A DNA stretch of 64,000 nucleotides from Micromonospora inositola (lineage in GTDB: Bacteria > Actinomycetota > Actinomycetes > Mycobacteriales > Micromonosporaceae), in assembly GCF_900090285.1 (NCBI RefSeq), contig NZ_LT607754.1, forward strand, positions 5,172,001 through 5,236,000. The letters run 5' to 3'. The stretch's first letter is position 1; each line of letters opens with the position of its first letter. The translations under genes were made by a program, and so were the position numbers. Positions 52,614 through 62,361 of the stretch are shown here, piece by piece. The notes under the pieces are model-generated. The model was not told where the DNA came from and ran no database searches. It was given only the letters and a program-made list of their open reading frames with translations.

Positions 52614-52732
52614 CCACCGCTCCATCAAAGCGGGGGGAACTCAGGACGCGGCTCTTTGGCATCGGCCATGGCGCGATTGTGGCACCCGCTCGCAATCAGT
52701 CACCGCCCGTACATACAGCTCGTGGGTCAGCC

Positions 52733-52820
52733 ACACATCCGCACATGCCGCGAAGCGCTCGTCATGGTAGGTAACCGGATCGCGGGTGCCTGCATCCGGA
52801 CGTGCCGAATAGCGGATGGA
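52733..52820 (+). repeat. Cassette-array site 13, A-B pair
   Basis: A core GCACATGCCG at 52741, B core GGACGTGCCG at 52798, 57 bp apart. CATCCG and CGGATG around B form a 6-bp stem. Confidence 0.8.
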
Positions 52821-52838
52821 AACCTGCTTCAAGGTGTG

Positions 52839-53375
52839 TCAGCCGCGACCACCGTGGGCGACGGTGACCCGAGAGTCGGTGATCCTCCCCACTCGGTGCA
52901 CGAACGAATACGCCAAAGGCTGCCAGTCCCAGAACTCAATCCCGAGATTGCCGTAGCCCCAGTCGCTGTCCCAGTCGGCCAGCGGCCTACGCAGCCCACA
53001 GTCTGGACAACCAACCTCGCCCGCCGGCTCGCCGCGCTCCCACTGCGCCATAGCCTCCAAGGCCTCGTCATCCTCTGGCTCGACCGTGTGTTGGCAGACC
53101 GGACAGTGCAGGTTGTGACCCCATTCAGACCAGTAGATGTTGCGGCCGATGATGAGCTTCGCTGTGCCGAGAAGATCCCCGTCGACCCCCGCCTGCCAAC
53201 AAGAGCAAGAGGTGGTCTGCGCGGCCTGCGATCCGGCCGGATGCGCCTGCTCCGCATTGAGCTCCGGCAACAGAATCTCTTGTCGCAACAGCCACTCTCG
53301 CAGCCGCTCGCCGACCTCCGCCGCCGTCTGCAACGTCACGTCCGTGCATACGATCGCCTCGAATCTGCGTGCCAT
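52839..53375 (-). CDS. Hypothetical zinc-ribbon protein (178 aa)
   Basis: Start MARRFEAIVCTDVTLQTAAE at 53375. Two CxxC pairs (LHCPVCQHTVEPED and VGCPDCGLRRPLADWD) form a zinc ribbon; the rest is helical and Trp-rich (EFWDWQPLAYSFVH). Unknown role. Confidence 0.65.
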   Translation of the reverse strand: MARRFEAIVCTDVTLQTAAEVGERLREWLLRQEILLPELNAEQAHPAGSQAAQTTSCSCWQAGVDGDLLGTAKLIIGRNIYWSEWGHNLHCPVCQHTVEPEDDEALEAMAQWERGEPAGEVGCPDCGLRRPLADWDSDWGYGNLGIEFWDWQPLAYSFVHRVGRITDSRVTVAHGGRG

Positions 53376-53649
53376 AAGCCGGCAGGCTACCTGCTCATCG
53401 CCACGTCGAATCGCCCCGGAGCCGATTGCCAACGAGTCCCCGACGCCGTGGCCGCTGCCATCGTGCGGTGTGCGTACCAGATTCGAACGCACGCTCATGC
53501 CGCCGACCGTGCGGGCTGGGAGTCATCCGAGTGCGGTCCTCACCGAGCAACGGGCGGCGGTCTTGCGGAACCCGCAGCATGGCGAGCTGTTCATCGTTGA
53601 CCAGCCGACGCAACCCTGCCCTGTCCACGCGGACACCCCGGGCCCGCGC

Positions 53650-54312
53650 TCAGTCCACGTCGGCCGGAATCGGGTCGAACGACGTTCCGTCCGCCGGGCC
53701 CACCTCGTGCAACCGCCCCTCCCGCACCAGGTACACGAAATTGTGCCGGGTCCGCGCGGCGAAGTCGGCCCGCTGCTCGTCGGTCCAGTCGTCGCGGTGG
53801 GTGCGGGGGTACTCGGCGTGATCCGGTTCGGTCAGCAGCCGGACCACGTAGACGGCGTTGGCGCGCACCTCGATACGCCAGCGGTCGTCGGGCCACTCGC
53901 CCTCGGCCTCGATGACGCCGTCGACGACGTGGTCGAAGGTGAACCTGTCCAGCGCGGGCGGATACACCCGGCCGGGCACCGGGTCGACCCGCTCGCGCGC
54001 GACGGTGGCGTCCTGCTTCAGGAACGTGTGCACCAGGTACCCCATCCAGAATTCGGCATCGTAGAACTTCTCGTGCTCGTTCCAGGCGATCGCGGTGCCG
54101 TCGGCGGTCGGCGCCCACTTGCACCAGTACCCGGGCTTGCTGGGGTCTGGATCCCTGGCGTCCTCGATCTCGTCGCCGTAGCCGAGGGCGTAGGGGCCGG
54201 CGGACCGGGGTTCGTGCCTGGTCTCGGCGAACGCCAGCAGGTAGTCGATCTCGTGCTGGTTCAGCGGAGGAGTGATCGTCACCTGGCCGGTGAACGTGGT
54301 CTCGTAACCCAC
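53650..54312 (-). CDS. Hypothetical protein (220 aa)
   Basis: GTG start at 54312 with GGGAACC upstream; the longer frame is less likely. It begins VGYETTFTGQVTITPPLNQH and has GYWCKWAPTADGTAIAWNEH and KFYDAEFWMGYLVHTFLK, a pattern seen in unnamed actinobacterial proteins. It is not a membrane protein. The last part (HNFVYLVREGRLHEVGP) looks conserved. The 287 bp upstream hold no gene. Confidence 0.6.
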   Translation of the reverse strand: MGYETTFTGQVTITPPLNQHEIDYLLAFAETRHEPRSAGPYALGYGDEIEDARDPDPSKPGYWCKWAPTADGTAIAWNEHEKFYDAEFWMGYLVHTFLKQDATVARERVDPVPGRVYPPALDRFTFDHVVDGVIEAEGEWPDDRWRIEVRANAVYVVRLLTEPDHAEYPRTHRDDWTDEQRADFAARTRHNFVYLVREGRLHEVGPADGTSFDPIPADVD

Positions 54313-54599
54313 GGCGGTTCCCTTCCACGGAGCGTCGCATGTGTATACCAAAGCGTGGAAGGCGCTGATTCGAGCGCACAGGAGTTCGGGAGTGGAGCTG
54401 ACCGGCATGTTGGCGGAGACCCACTGGGAATCGCATCGACCTGCGACCTTTTGGGGCGTCCTACCGGATCCTCGGTTTCGAGGCTGAGGCCTGCCTGTCG
54501 GCGGCGTGGGAGCGCAGAAGCCGATCGCAAGATCTGAAATCGGCGAAGGTATCCGCTTCTCCCGCGAACAAGTCAGACCCCGTTCGTAAGATCTCGTCT

Positions 54600-57500
54600 A
54601 TGCCACGAGTAGGCCGGGCCCGACGGTCCGCACCACGGCCCGACGTGCCGGTCCTTCGGAGTCTCGGACCCACGTATGAGGAGAACCTGCATGGGCGGCA
54701 CGCAGCGGTCCTCCTCAAGGTCCTGGACGACAGGTCCGCGAGCGCCGCGACGAACATCGCGCTCGCGGGGCACTACGGCAGCGGAAAGAGCAGTGTCATC
54801 CGCGGCGTCCAGGCGGGTCTGGACGAGCGGAAGATCAACTGGGTCAATCTGTCGCTGTCGAGCCTGGGCATCGACGACACGAAGCGGGCGCGCATCCAGC
54901 CGGACGGGACGCTGCCGCCACTGACGAACCTCATTCAGAAGGAGATCGTCAAGCAGCTGCTCTACCGGAAGGCCCCCGCGGACATGCCGGGGTCGAGGTA
55001 CTTCCGCATCGACTCGTTCAGGCCCTGGCCGGCTGCGTTCGGGGGCGCCGCGGTCGCGGTGGTGTTCTTCGTGATCGCGGTCCTGTTCGGGCTGGTGAAT
55101 CGCGTGGAGAAGATGGGGCCCCAGGCCCTGGTCGCCAGTCGTGACTGGGTGCCGTGGGCCATCGTCGGTGGGCTCGGCGTGTTCCTAGGTGTGATCTGGT
55201 TTCTGGGTTTGCGTGCTCTGCGGAGCCGGGTGCGGGTGGAGAGCGTCTCCGCGGGCGGTGCGGCCGTCAAGCTCAGCGCGAAGGAGAACTCGTACTTCGA
55301 TGAATTCCTCGACGAGATCGTCTACTTCTTCCAGAAGACGAAGACCCAGGTCGCAATCTTTGAGGACCTGGACCGGTTCAGGGACCCTCACATCTTCGAG
55401 ACGCTACGCGAGCTGAACACCGTCTTGAACAACTCCGAGCAGATCAAGTCGCGGCCGGTTCGGTTCGTGTATGCGGTCCGCGACAGCATCTTCGAGCAAC
55501 TTAAAGTCGATGCCGCCCCGGACGGCGACGCGGACGCCGATACCGATGCGACAGCGCTTCGTGCGTCCGCTCTGGAGTCCGCCCCGTCGGCGAACAGGAC
55601 GAAGTTCTTCGACCTGGTCGTCCCAATGGTTCCGTTCATCACGCACCGTTCGGCGCGGGACCTGTTGGCGGCGGAGTTCGCCGAATCGGATGAGCAGCCT
55701 TCGACTGCGCTAGTGAATCTGGTCGGCGCGCATCTGACCGACATGCGCCTGATTCGCAACATCCGGAATGAGTTCGAGATCTACCGTGCCTCGGTCCTGG
55801 GAGAGAAGGGCCTCAAGGGCCTCACCCCGGACCGACTGTTCGCGATGATGGTCTACAAGAACCTCCACCTGGAGGACTTCGAGGCCATCCGACTTGGCAC
55901 GAGCAAGATCGACGAGGCCCACCGCGCTTTCCGCGACATGGTCACGTATCAGACGGGCCACCAGGCAGCGGTCAGAAAGGAGGCACTAGACCGGATCGCG
56001 TCGAACGCCCTGTGGGACAAGCACGCGAAGGCCGCCGGCAAACGGCTCCAGGAGGTGCTGCCGATTGTTTACCGGGCGTCGCAGCGCGGTGGCCAGCCGG
56101 TCCTTCAGTACCAGTCGAAGCACTACGCGCTCTCGGACCTTACGTCCGGCGACTTTTGGAGGTTGCTGCACGAGACTCGCAAAGGGATGCAGTTCGCCCA
56201 ACCCGGATACCATGGCGTAAACCTGTCTTTCGATGACGTGATCGCGCTGGTCGGGGATGGAGCCGCTGCGCTGGATGACGCCGTCGAAGCCGATGTCGCA
56301 CGTCTCCAGCGCGCCTCCCGGGCCGCGCTGAAGACCAAGGACTTCGTCGCGAAAGCCACGATGGCGCAGCTCATGGCCAGGACGGACCTGGTCATGCTCA
56401 CCGACGGCGGCGTCGAACGCAACCTGGAAGCCATCGTCGCCGACCTCGTGTCGCCCTTGGCCCACGACCTCCTGGCCAAGGGATAGATCGACGAGAACTT
56501 CACCCTGTACTGCTCGGACTACCACGGCATCGCCATCAGCGTCAGCGCGATGAACTTCATCCTCCACTGCGTCCAGGCCGACCGCGCAGACCACCGCTTC
56601 CGGTTCGACGAGGCTGCCTCCGTCGACGCGGTCGAGAAGGAGATGGGTGCCCGCTTCCTCGACGGCGAGAGCGTCTTCAACCTCCAGGTCTTCGACCACT
56701 ACCTGCCCACGCGCCCCGAGCGGCTCGACAAGGCACTCGACACGCTCGTCATGCGCGCCGGGACCGACTCCTCCTTCATCGACGCGTACCTTACGGACGG
56801 CGCGTCCAGGGAACGCTTCGTAAGCCAAATGGCTCCTCGCTGGAAGGGCGCGTTCGTCCATCTGGTCGAGAAAGCACCGATCGACCTCTCGGCGGCCGTC
56901 GCGCTCGTCGATGCCGCTGTCCGCAGCGCTGATCCAGGCGTCGACTACGACTCCTCGGACCGGGTCGCGGAGTTCCTCTCGGAGCATTACGCCCAGATGC
57001 AGGCGTTTGTCGGGGCCGTGGAGACATCACAGGCCGCTGACGTGGCGGTCCTGGTTCGTCGTCTCGGCGCCCAGGTCAGCGACCTCGCGGTGCTGGGAGA
57101 CGCACAGCGCAAGGCGGTGGTCACGGATAGCCTGTACCCGGTCACACGGGCGAACCTGTCCGCGGCACTCGGTGAAGGCACCCCGCTGGCCCTTGACGTG
57201 GTGAAGGCAACCAACGCGACCGTCTACCAGCACATCCTCGACAACCTGGACGGCTACCTCCATGCCCGCGAGGACGACGAAGTGACCGTCGATGCCTCGG
57301 AGGAGTTCGTCGCGGTGCTAAATGACGTCGCCGGCGCTGCCGAATCGGCGCTGCTGCCGGTCGCGAAGGGTGCGTCGGAGGCGTGCGAGGTGGCCGACCT
57401 GGAGGAACTCGACAGTACGGCATGGACCGCGGTGGTATCGGCGAGCCGGTTCGCGCCGACCGTCTGGAACGTGAGCCAGTTCGTAGCAAAGTTCGGCGTC

Positions 57501-58280
57501 AGCGAGGAACTGATGAAGATCCTGAACAGCCTCGACCTTACCGAGGTCGATGAGGTGGAGGAGGAATCCAGGTACGACCTCGGGTATGCGCTGGCTCATG
57601 CCGAGGACCTAGACCCGGCGGTGAGGGTGGGGCTGGTGGAGCAGCTCAAGCTTCCCGGCGGTCTAGATCGCGAACGCCTGACCGGCGCCGGGCTCAAGCT
57701 GCTCCCGGCGCTGCTGGCCGCCGAACTGGTGCCCGATGCTGCCGAGACTTATGCGCGCGTGGGCGGTAGCCCGTTCGCGTTCCGCGAGGAGTACTTCGCG
57801 GTGTCGAAATGCCTGGCGTCCTACGTGTGCGAGCTACCGCTATCGAGCGACGACCTGCCCAAGATCATGCGGAGTCGACATGTGGCACCGGCCGTCAAGC
57901 GGGCAATCGCCGACGACGCGGAGTACGTACACGGCCGGTTGTCCAGGCAGGGCGCGATCGCGATCTGCGAGTGGGCGGCCAAGGGCAATACCGTCTCGGT
58001 GGAGCTGCTGGTGAAGCTCAGCGAAGCCGGAGCGCCCGCCGAGCACATCCTGAGTCTGCTGGAACCCCACCTCCCTGACATCGAGCTGCCGGTGTTGGAC
58101 CAGATTCTTCTGGCGCTCGGCGACGAGTACGAACCGCTCACCAGGGTCGGTGGCCACCGTCCGAAGTTGAAGGAACGGGACGGGACCGAAGAGCTGCTCA
58201 ATGAACTAAAGCGCCGCGGCCGGGTCAGTTCGTTCGGTCGAGCGGTGTTCGGTGGCATCCGGGTCAACATGCGTCGCTGA
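54600..58280 (+). pseudogene. YobI-like P-loop NTPase, interrupted by one in-frame amber codon
   Basis: The frame opens at 54600, meets a TAG at codon 629 (56484-56486), and continues in the same frame to 58280; full length about 1226 codons. The N-part has GPTYEENLHGRHAAVLL, Walker A ALAGHYGSGKSSV, two membrane helices (about 146-166 and 187-206) and Walker B VAIFEDLDRF. The text around the TAG reads LLAKG-stop-IDENFTLYC; relatives have G-Y-IDENF, so TAC (Tyr) to TAG is the likely change. The C-part is a long helical region. Such KAP/YobI-type NTPases are suspected in conflict systems. Without readthrough the two parts are 628 and up to 577 residues (second ATG 56550). Confidence 0.75.
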
Positions 58281-58393
58281 CACCCCGCCAACGGTTCGCA
58301 ACCCGCACACGGAGTGATCATTAGGAACCATCGGTCTTGCAGGATGACTATCCACAATCGCGCTGCCCATAACGCACAACACCGATCATGATA

Positions 58394-58485
58394 GGGCATC
58401 CGGATCTGCCGCAATCCGCGCCCTATGCAGCGTCACGCCGAGCTGGCCTGGATGCCGTCCGGACGTGCCGAGTTGAGGATGTTCG
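58394..58485 (+). repeat. Cassette-array site 14, A-B pair
   Basis: A core GGATCTGCCG at 58402 in a hairpin (GGGC..CGGAT/ATCCG.GCCC); B core GGACGTGCCG at 58461, 59 bp apart. The middle GCGTCACGCCGAGCTGGCCT is identical to the site at 47590. Confidence 0.85.
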
Positions 58486-58580
58486 GTCGACGGCAGTAGG
58501 GGATCGGCACGGGGCCGGTACCCCAGGATTAGTCGCCGTGGTGACTGCTGGCACAGGTGACGAGCGCCTACGGTGCGCAC

Positions 58581-59081
58581 ATGAGTAAGCCGCCCCCTCC
58601 GAGCCCCCCGCTGCTGATCGTCATTGCGATCGCATGGGTGGTCATCGGCGGCTGCGGTGCCTGCGGGTCAACGGTGATGCTCATATCAGCATGGCAAGCA
58701 GCGCACGGCAGCGGCCACACCGGCACATTCACCCTCACGGAACCCATGTCCTGCGACCACAATCCGCCACCACGGCACCGATGCGGCTGGTTCGGTGACT
58801 TCGTCAGCGACGACGGCACGGTGGTTCGGCGGCACATGGAACTTGACGGAGGCTTGCCACCCGGGGGCACGATCGGTGACACGGTACGAGCACGCGACAC
58901 CGGAAGCCTCGCCCAGATCTATCAGGAGACCGACACCCAAGGGTGGAAGACCCCTGCCGGATTCCTCGCCGCGTTCTTGGGCGCCTTCATGCTCGGCATG
59001 CTCCCGCTGGAACCATGGTGGTGGCGTGCGCGACTACGGCAGAGGCGTGCCAGACGGGCACCGCGACCGGTGACCGGCTGA
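58581..59081 (+). CDS. Hypothetical membrane protein (166 aa)
   Basis: Two membrane segments (LLIVIAIAWVVIGGCGACGS and FLAAFLGAFMLGMLPL) flank an outer domain with a CDHNPPPRHRCGWFGDFVSD loop. It resembles DUF3592-type exported membrane proteins in layout only. Confidence 0.6.
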   Translation: MSKPPPPSPPLLIVIAIAWVVIGGCGACGSTVMLISAWQAAHGSGHTGTFTLTEPMSCDHNPPPRHRCGWFGDFVSDDGTVVRRHMELDGGLPPGGTIGDTVRARDTGSLAQIYQETDTQGWKTPAGFLAAFLGAFMLGMLPLEPWWWRARLRQRRARRAPRPVTG

Positions 59082-59273
59082 TCGCTCGCATACCACAGCC
59101 ATCGACGGAGTTCCCCGCTCCGGCGATGGCCATGCCCCCTTGCCGCGCCCACATCGCACGCTCATACCGCTGGTGGTGCGCCCTCATCACGCCAGATGGC
59201 CCGGCGCGGTGCCCCATCGGACCGACGTAGAAGATGCGCTGGCCACGGGGGATGCGGTAGCGAAGCGTCCGAC

Positions 59274-59360
59274 GAACATCCGGATCTGCCGCCGAGCGGG
59301 CGTGGCTCTCAGTAGTTCATCGCTGCGGCAGAGCGTCCGGGCGCTCCCGATGAGTGTCAA
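59274..59360 (+). repeat. Cassette-array site 15, A-B pair
   Basis: A core GGATCTGCCG at 59282; B is degraded (GGGCGCTCCC at 59339), 57 bp apart, followed by GATGAGTGT as in other B parts. Confidence 0.7.
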
Positions 59361-59415
59361 TCGTTGCTGAGAGTGCATTGTTGGGATCAAGCTGTGGGTG
59401 CTGACGCTGGCCGCG

Positions 59416-59760
59416 TCACACGACCGGGATGTGCATCGCCGTGGTGTCCGGTTCCGCGGCGAGCCGGGCAGTGAACTCGTCCTGCAACGAGAACAGCTCG
59501 GCTAGGGCGTCGGCCGCCGGCTGGTGCCAGCGAGGTCCTGGTGCGCTTCGTGTGACCACAGAAACGGGTAGACCCGCTTCTTTCGCCAGCCGGGCCAGCG
59601 CAGGGGCTCGTAGAAGGAGCCGGTGCCACCCTCGGCGATCCACGACAGCCAGGCGCCGTGACCAGCACCGAGGGACCCGTGATCTCCGCGTTGCACCGCT
59701 CGGATAGCACCCAGAACAAGCGGGACCAGCTTCTACCGCAATCAGAGGGTCACTATCGGT
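59416..59760 (-). pseudogene. Degraded hypothetical gene
   Basis: The C-terminal frame reads ALARLAKEAGLPVSVVTRSA, PAADALAELFSLQDEFTARL to a stop at 59416. Upstream of about 59600 the sensible sequence is in another frame (HGSLGAGHGAWLSWIAEGG, TGSFYEPL). At least one frameshift separates the parts. Confidence 0.4.
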
Positions 59761-59774
59761 CGACGATGATCCCA

Positions 59775-60022
59775 TGTTGTACTCGCGCTCAACCGTAGCC
59801 ACTCGTACGCGGTAGTCCTCGTACCAAACTTCGCCGCCTCGTCGCTGAGCGACCAAATGCGCGGCCACCTGCTTCCAGCCGCGCGCCGCCACTTGATCCG
59901 TCCAGTAGGACACTGTGATCCCTAGGCCGTCCCCTCGCAGACTCGATGCCCAAGAACCCGGGTTGTTCCGTGGCGAGGGCCTCCATGGACGCGACCATCG
60001 CCGCATATCCCGTGGTCGCCAT
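59775..60022 (-). pseudogene. Antibiotic biosynthesis monooxygenase (ABM)-like gene, frameshifted
   Basis: N-part in one frame: MEALATEQPGFLGIESARG. C-part in another: DGLGITVSYWTDQVAARGWK, AAHLVAQRRGGEVWYEDYRV. Together they are a normal ABM ferredoxin-like domain with a one-base shift near 59935. Confidence 0.65.
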
Positions 60023-60146
60023 CCGAGCGAGTGGAAGTGAAGGTCACCGCAACGTACGGCGGCTCGGGCGTGTCAGCGAAAGGGCTGGCTCAACATGGGC
60101 CCAAGGGTGGCAGCGCCATGCCGGACCTGCGCCGGACCTGGCCGGG

Positions 60147-60983
60147 TCAAGGTCTCCCGGCTCCCGGTGCGGGCGCCGGGAACGCCACCAGCCTCCCGCT
60201 AGGTTGCGACGGTTCCGATCCACCCCACGTCTGGCCGACGACGAACAACCGCGGGTCCCGCCCGCGGCCGAGCGCGCAGGCGAAGGCGCCGCGATCAAAG
60301 CCGACGGTGGCCAGCACCTCGCCGCCCTCGCGTATCCGAACACAGCGCTGGTTGCCGACGTCGGCGTACCAGACGGCGCCCTCGGCGTCCATGCAGATTC
60401 CGTCGGGGTGGTCGGCGGGAGTCTCTGCCCACACGTGTCGATTGCTGAGGACCCCCTCGCCGCCGATGTCGTAGGCAGTAAGCCGGTTTGCGTACGACTC
60501 GGCAACGACCAGGGTCGCGCCGTCCGGGCTGATCGCCATGCCGTTGGGGAACGCGAGGTCGTCGGCTACCTGCTCGACGTCACCCTCGGGGGTGACAAGC
60601 ACGACCAGCCCCGGTACGAACTCGCCCCCGGGAAAGTCGAAACCGATGCTGTTGACATAGGCGTTGCCCCGGTCGTCGACCACGATGTCGTTCCACGGCT
60701 TGTCCGAGACCGCGGACAGGTCAGCATGCTCGACCAGCGACCCGTCCGGCTCACGGCGCAGCAACCGACGCTGTGCCGAGTCCACGACGAGCAGCCGCCC
60801 GTCAGGCAGGAAATCGATGCACATCGGAAACGACGCGACGGTTGCCACCACCTCCTGGCTGCCGTCGGCGTCAAGCGCGATCACCTGGTTGGCGCCCCAG
60901 TCGGAGAACCAGACTCGCCCGTCGTGCCAGCGCGGTGACTCGCCGAAAACGATGCCTTCCATCAGAACTTCAGCTTCGCTCAT
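60147..60983 (-). CDS. SMP-30/gluconolactonase/LRE-family protein
   Basis: A 278-residue six-bladed propeller lactonase. Metal-site motifs: GESPRWHDGRVWFSDW (Glu), KPWNDIVVDDRGNAYVN (Asn/Asp), FPNGMAISPDG and HPDGICMDAEGAVWYAD. The ATG at 60983 has GGGAGAACG upstream. It probably opens a sugar lactone or related ester. Confidence 0.9.
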   Translation of the reverse strand: MSEAEVLMEGIVFGESPRWHDGRVWFSDWGANQVIALDADGSQEVVATVASFPMCIDFLPDGRLLVVDSAQRRLLRREPDGSLVEHADLSAVSDKPWNDIVVDDRGNAYVNSIGFDFPGGEFVPGLVVLVTPEGDVEQVADDLAFPNGMAISPDGATLVVAESYANRLTAYDIGGEGVLSNRHVWAETPADHPDGICMDAEGAVWYADVGNQRCVRIREGGEVLATVGFDRGAFACALGRGRDPRLFVVGQTWGGSEPSQPSGRLVAFPAPAPGAGRP

Positions 60984-61214
60984 CACGTTCTCCCTCCGCT
61001 CAACACTGGAGTAGACACGACTCGGCACCGGAACTCATCGCTCGTCCTCGACCGGCCACCACCCGAGCCCCCGGGCACCTACTCCGCCGTCGCCGGCAGC
61101 CTCCTTGTGGGTCAGCCGTTCGTCTCTGTGTGCTACCAAAGGCGTAGCCTGCTGGCCCTGGACGCCTCGGGTACTGCGGCTGGCCTACTTCCACCAAGGG
61201 CTAGGGGTACGCGG

Positions 61215-62168
61215 ATGAGAGCGGTCGTGTACGACCGGTACGGGCCTCCTGACGTGTTGCGGATCGAGAACGTCCCCAAGCCCCGTCCCGCTGCCCGGCA
61301 GGTGCTCGTCAAGATTGCGGCGACCTCGGTCAACCTGAGCGATTGGGAGACCCTCCAAGGCTCGCCACTGTATTCGCGCATTGGTGGGCTGCGCTCCCCG
61401 GCACGCCGAACCCTCGGCTCGGACATCGCCGGATGGGTCGATGCGGTGGGCCCGGCCGTCACCCGGTTCCGACCCGGTGACGAGGTGTACGGCGACAACC
61501 TCATGCTCAAGGGCGGTTTCGCCGAGTACACGATCGCTCCCGAGTCGGTGCTGGCCCGCAAACCCGCGGCACAGACCTTTGCCGAGGCGTCGGCGATTCC
61601 GCAGGCGGGCGTGATCGCGTGGCAGGGAACTGAGGGCGCCGCAGCCGGGAAGCGGGTCCTGATCAACGGTGCTGGCGGAGGGTCGGGCTCATTCGCAATC
61701 CAGCTCGCCAAGCGACTCGGCGCCCAGGTGACCGGCGTCGACAACGCGGGCAAGCTCGACTTCATGCGGTCGGTCGGCGCCGACGAGGTGATCGACTACC
61801 GCAGCCAGGACTTCACCCGCAGCGGCCCATACGACCTCATCCTCGATCTGGTCGCGCACCGGTCGGTGCTCGCCTACCGCCGGGCACTGGCCCCCGGCGG
61901 CCGTTACCGGTGCGTCGGCGGATCGGTCCCGGCGCTGCTGCGCGTACTGACGATCGGCGCGGTGGCCGGCCGGCTCACGCACCGCCGCCTGGGCGTGCTC
62001 GCCGTCAAGGAAGGGCCGACGCACTTCGAACCGGTGGCCGACCTCTGCGCCACGGGCGACCTCGCCATCCACATCGACCGCACCTTCACGCTCGACGAGG
62101 TGCCCGAGGCGTTGGCCCACGTGGGTAACGGACGCGCCCTCGGCAAGGTCGTCGTGACCGTCAACTGA
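61215..62168 (+). CDS. Zinc-independent alcohol dehydrogenase / quinone oxidoreductase (MDR) family protein
   Basis: A 317-residue MDR protein. Starts MRAVVYDRYGPPDVLRIENV. Cofactor loop RVLINGAGGGSGSFAIQLAK; no structural zinc cysteines. NAD(P)H-dependent quinone reductase type. It is divergent from the SMP-30 gene. Confidence 0.92.
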   Translation: MRAVVYDRYGPPDVLRIENVPKPRPAARQVLVKIAATSVNLSDWETLQGSPLYSRIGGLRSPARRTLGSDIAGWVDAVGPAVTRFRPGDEVYGDNLMLKGGFAEYTIAPESVLARKPAAQTFAEASAIPQAGVIAWQGTEGAAAGKRVLINGAGGGSGSFAIQLAKRLGAQVTGVDNAGKLDFMRSVGADEVIDYRSQDFTRSGPYDLILDLVAHRSVLAYRRALAPGGRYRCVGGSVPALLRVLTIGAVAGRLTHRRLGVLAVKEGPTHFEPVADLCATGDLAIHIDRTFTLDEVPEALAHVGNGRALGKVVVTVN

Positions 62169-62173
62169 CCAGC

Positions 62174-62272
62174 GACTGCGCACATCTGCCGCCGACCGGG
62201 TTGTCACGGTACGTGAGGGAACGTGCGGTGGCACTTGATGCGCAAGCCTGCCGAGAAGAGCGCGATCGCCGG
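62174..62272 (+). repeat. Cassette-array site 16, A-B pair
   Basis: A core ACATCTGCCG at 62182 (after TGCGC), B core AAGCCTGCCG at 62244, 62 bp apart, followed by AGAAGAGCGCG. More diverged than most. Confidence 0.6.
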
Positions 62273-62361
62273 GGCTTTGCGTATCGTCCTCGCGTGGCCG
62301 ACTGTGGGATCCCTCTGCGCTGGGCACGGTTCTGGCCACCGCGGACGAAAGGCGAGCTGAC

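Larger units (their letters stand above)
51313..52643 (+). mobile_element. Complete IS3-family insertion sequence
   Basis: A 1331-bp element. Its 25-bp terminal inverted repeats both begin TGAG and share CCCCCGCTTT and ATGGAGC, with four mismatches. GGA flanks both ends as a 3-bp target duplication. It holds orfA and orfB in the usual order. All parts look intact, so it was recently active. Confidence 0.92.
50805..52669 (-). pseudogene. Small membrane protein gene split by an IS3 element
   Basis: The gene starts at the ATG at 52669 (MADAKEPRP), is broken after codon 8, and resumes on the left side of the insertion in the same frame as WPRIRAAAPRDDFPDTVPVV. Removing the element and one GGA copy restores a 176-residue protein. 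The C-terminal half has three hydrophobic segments (MAQAGLVLAAILAGLAWLSV, SLTPYALVPALGLTAGAALL, LLIAVVTTLAALVVCC). A truncated product from the ATG at 51131 (108 aa) is possible. The function is not recognised. Confidence 0.8.
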
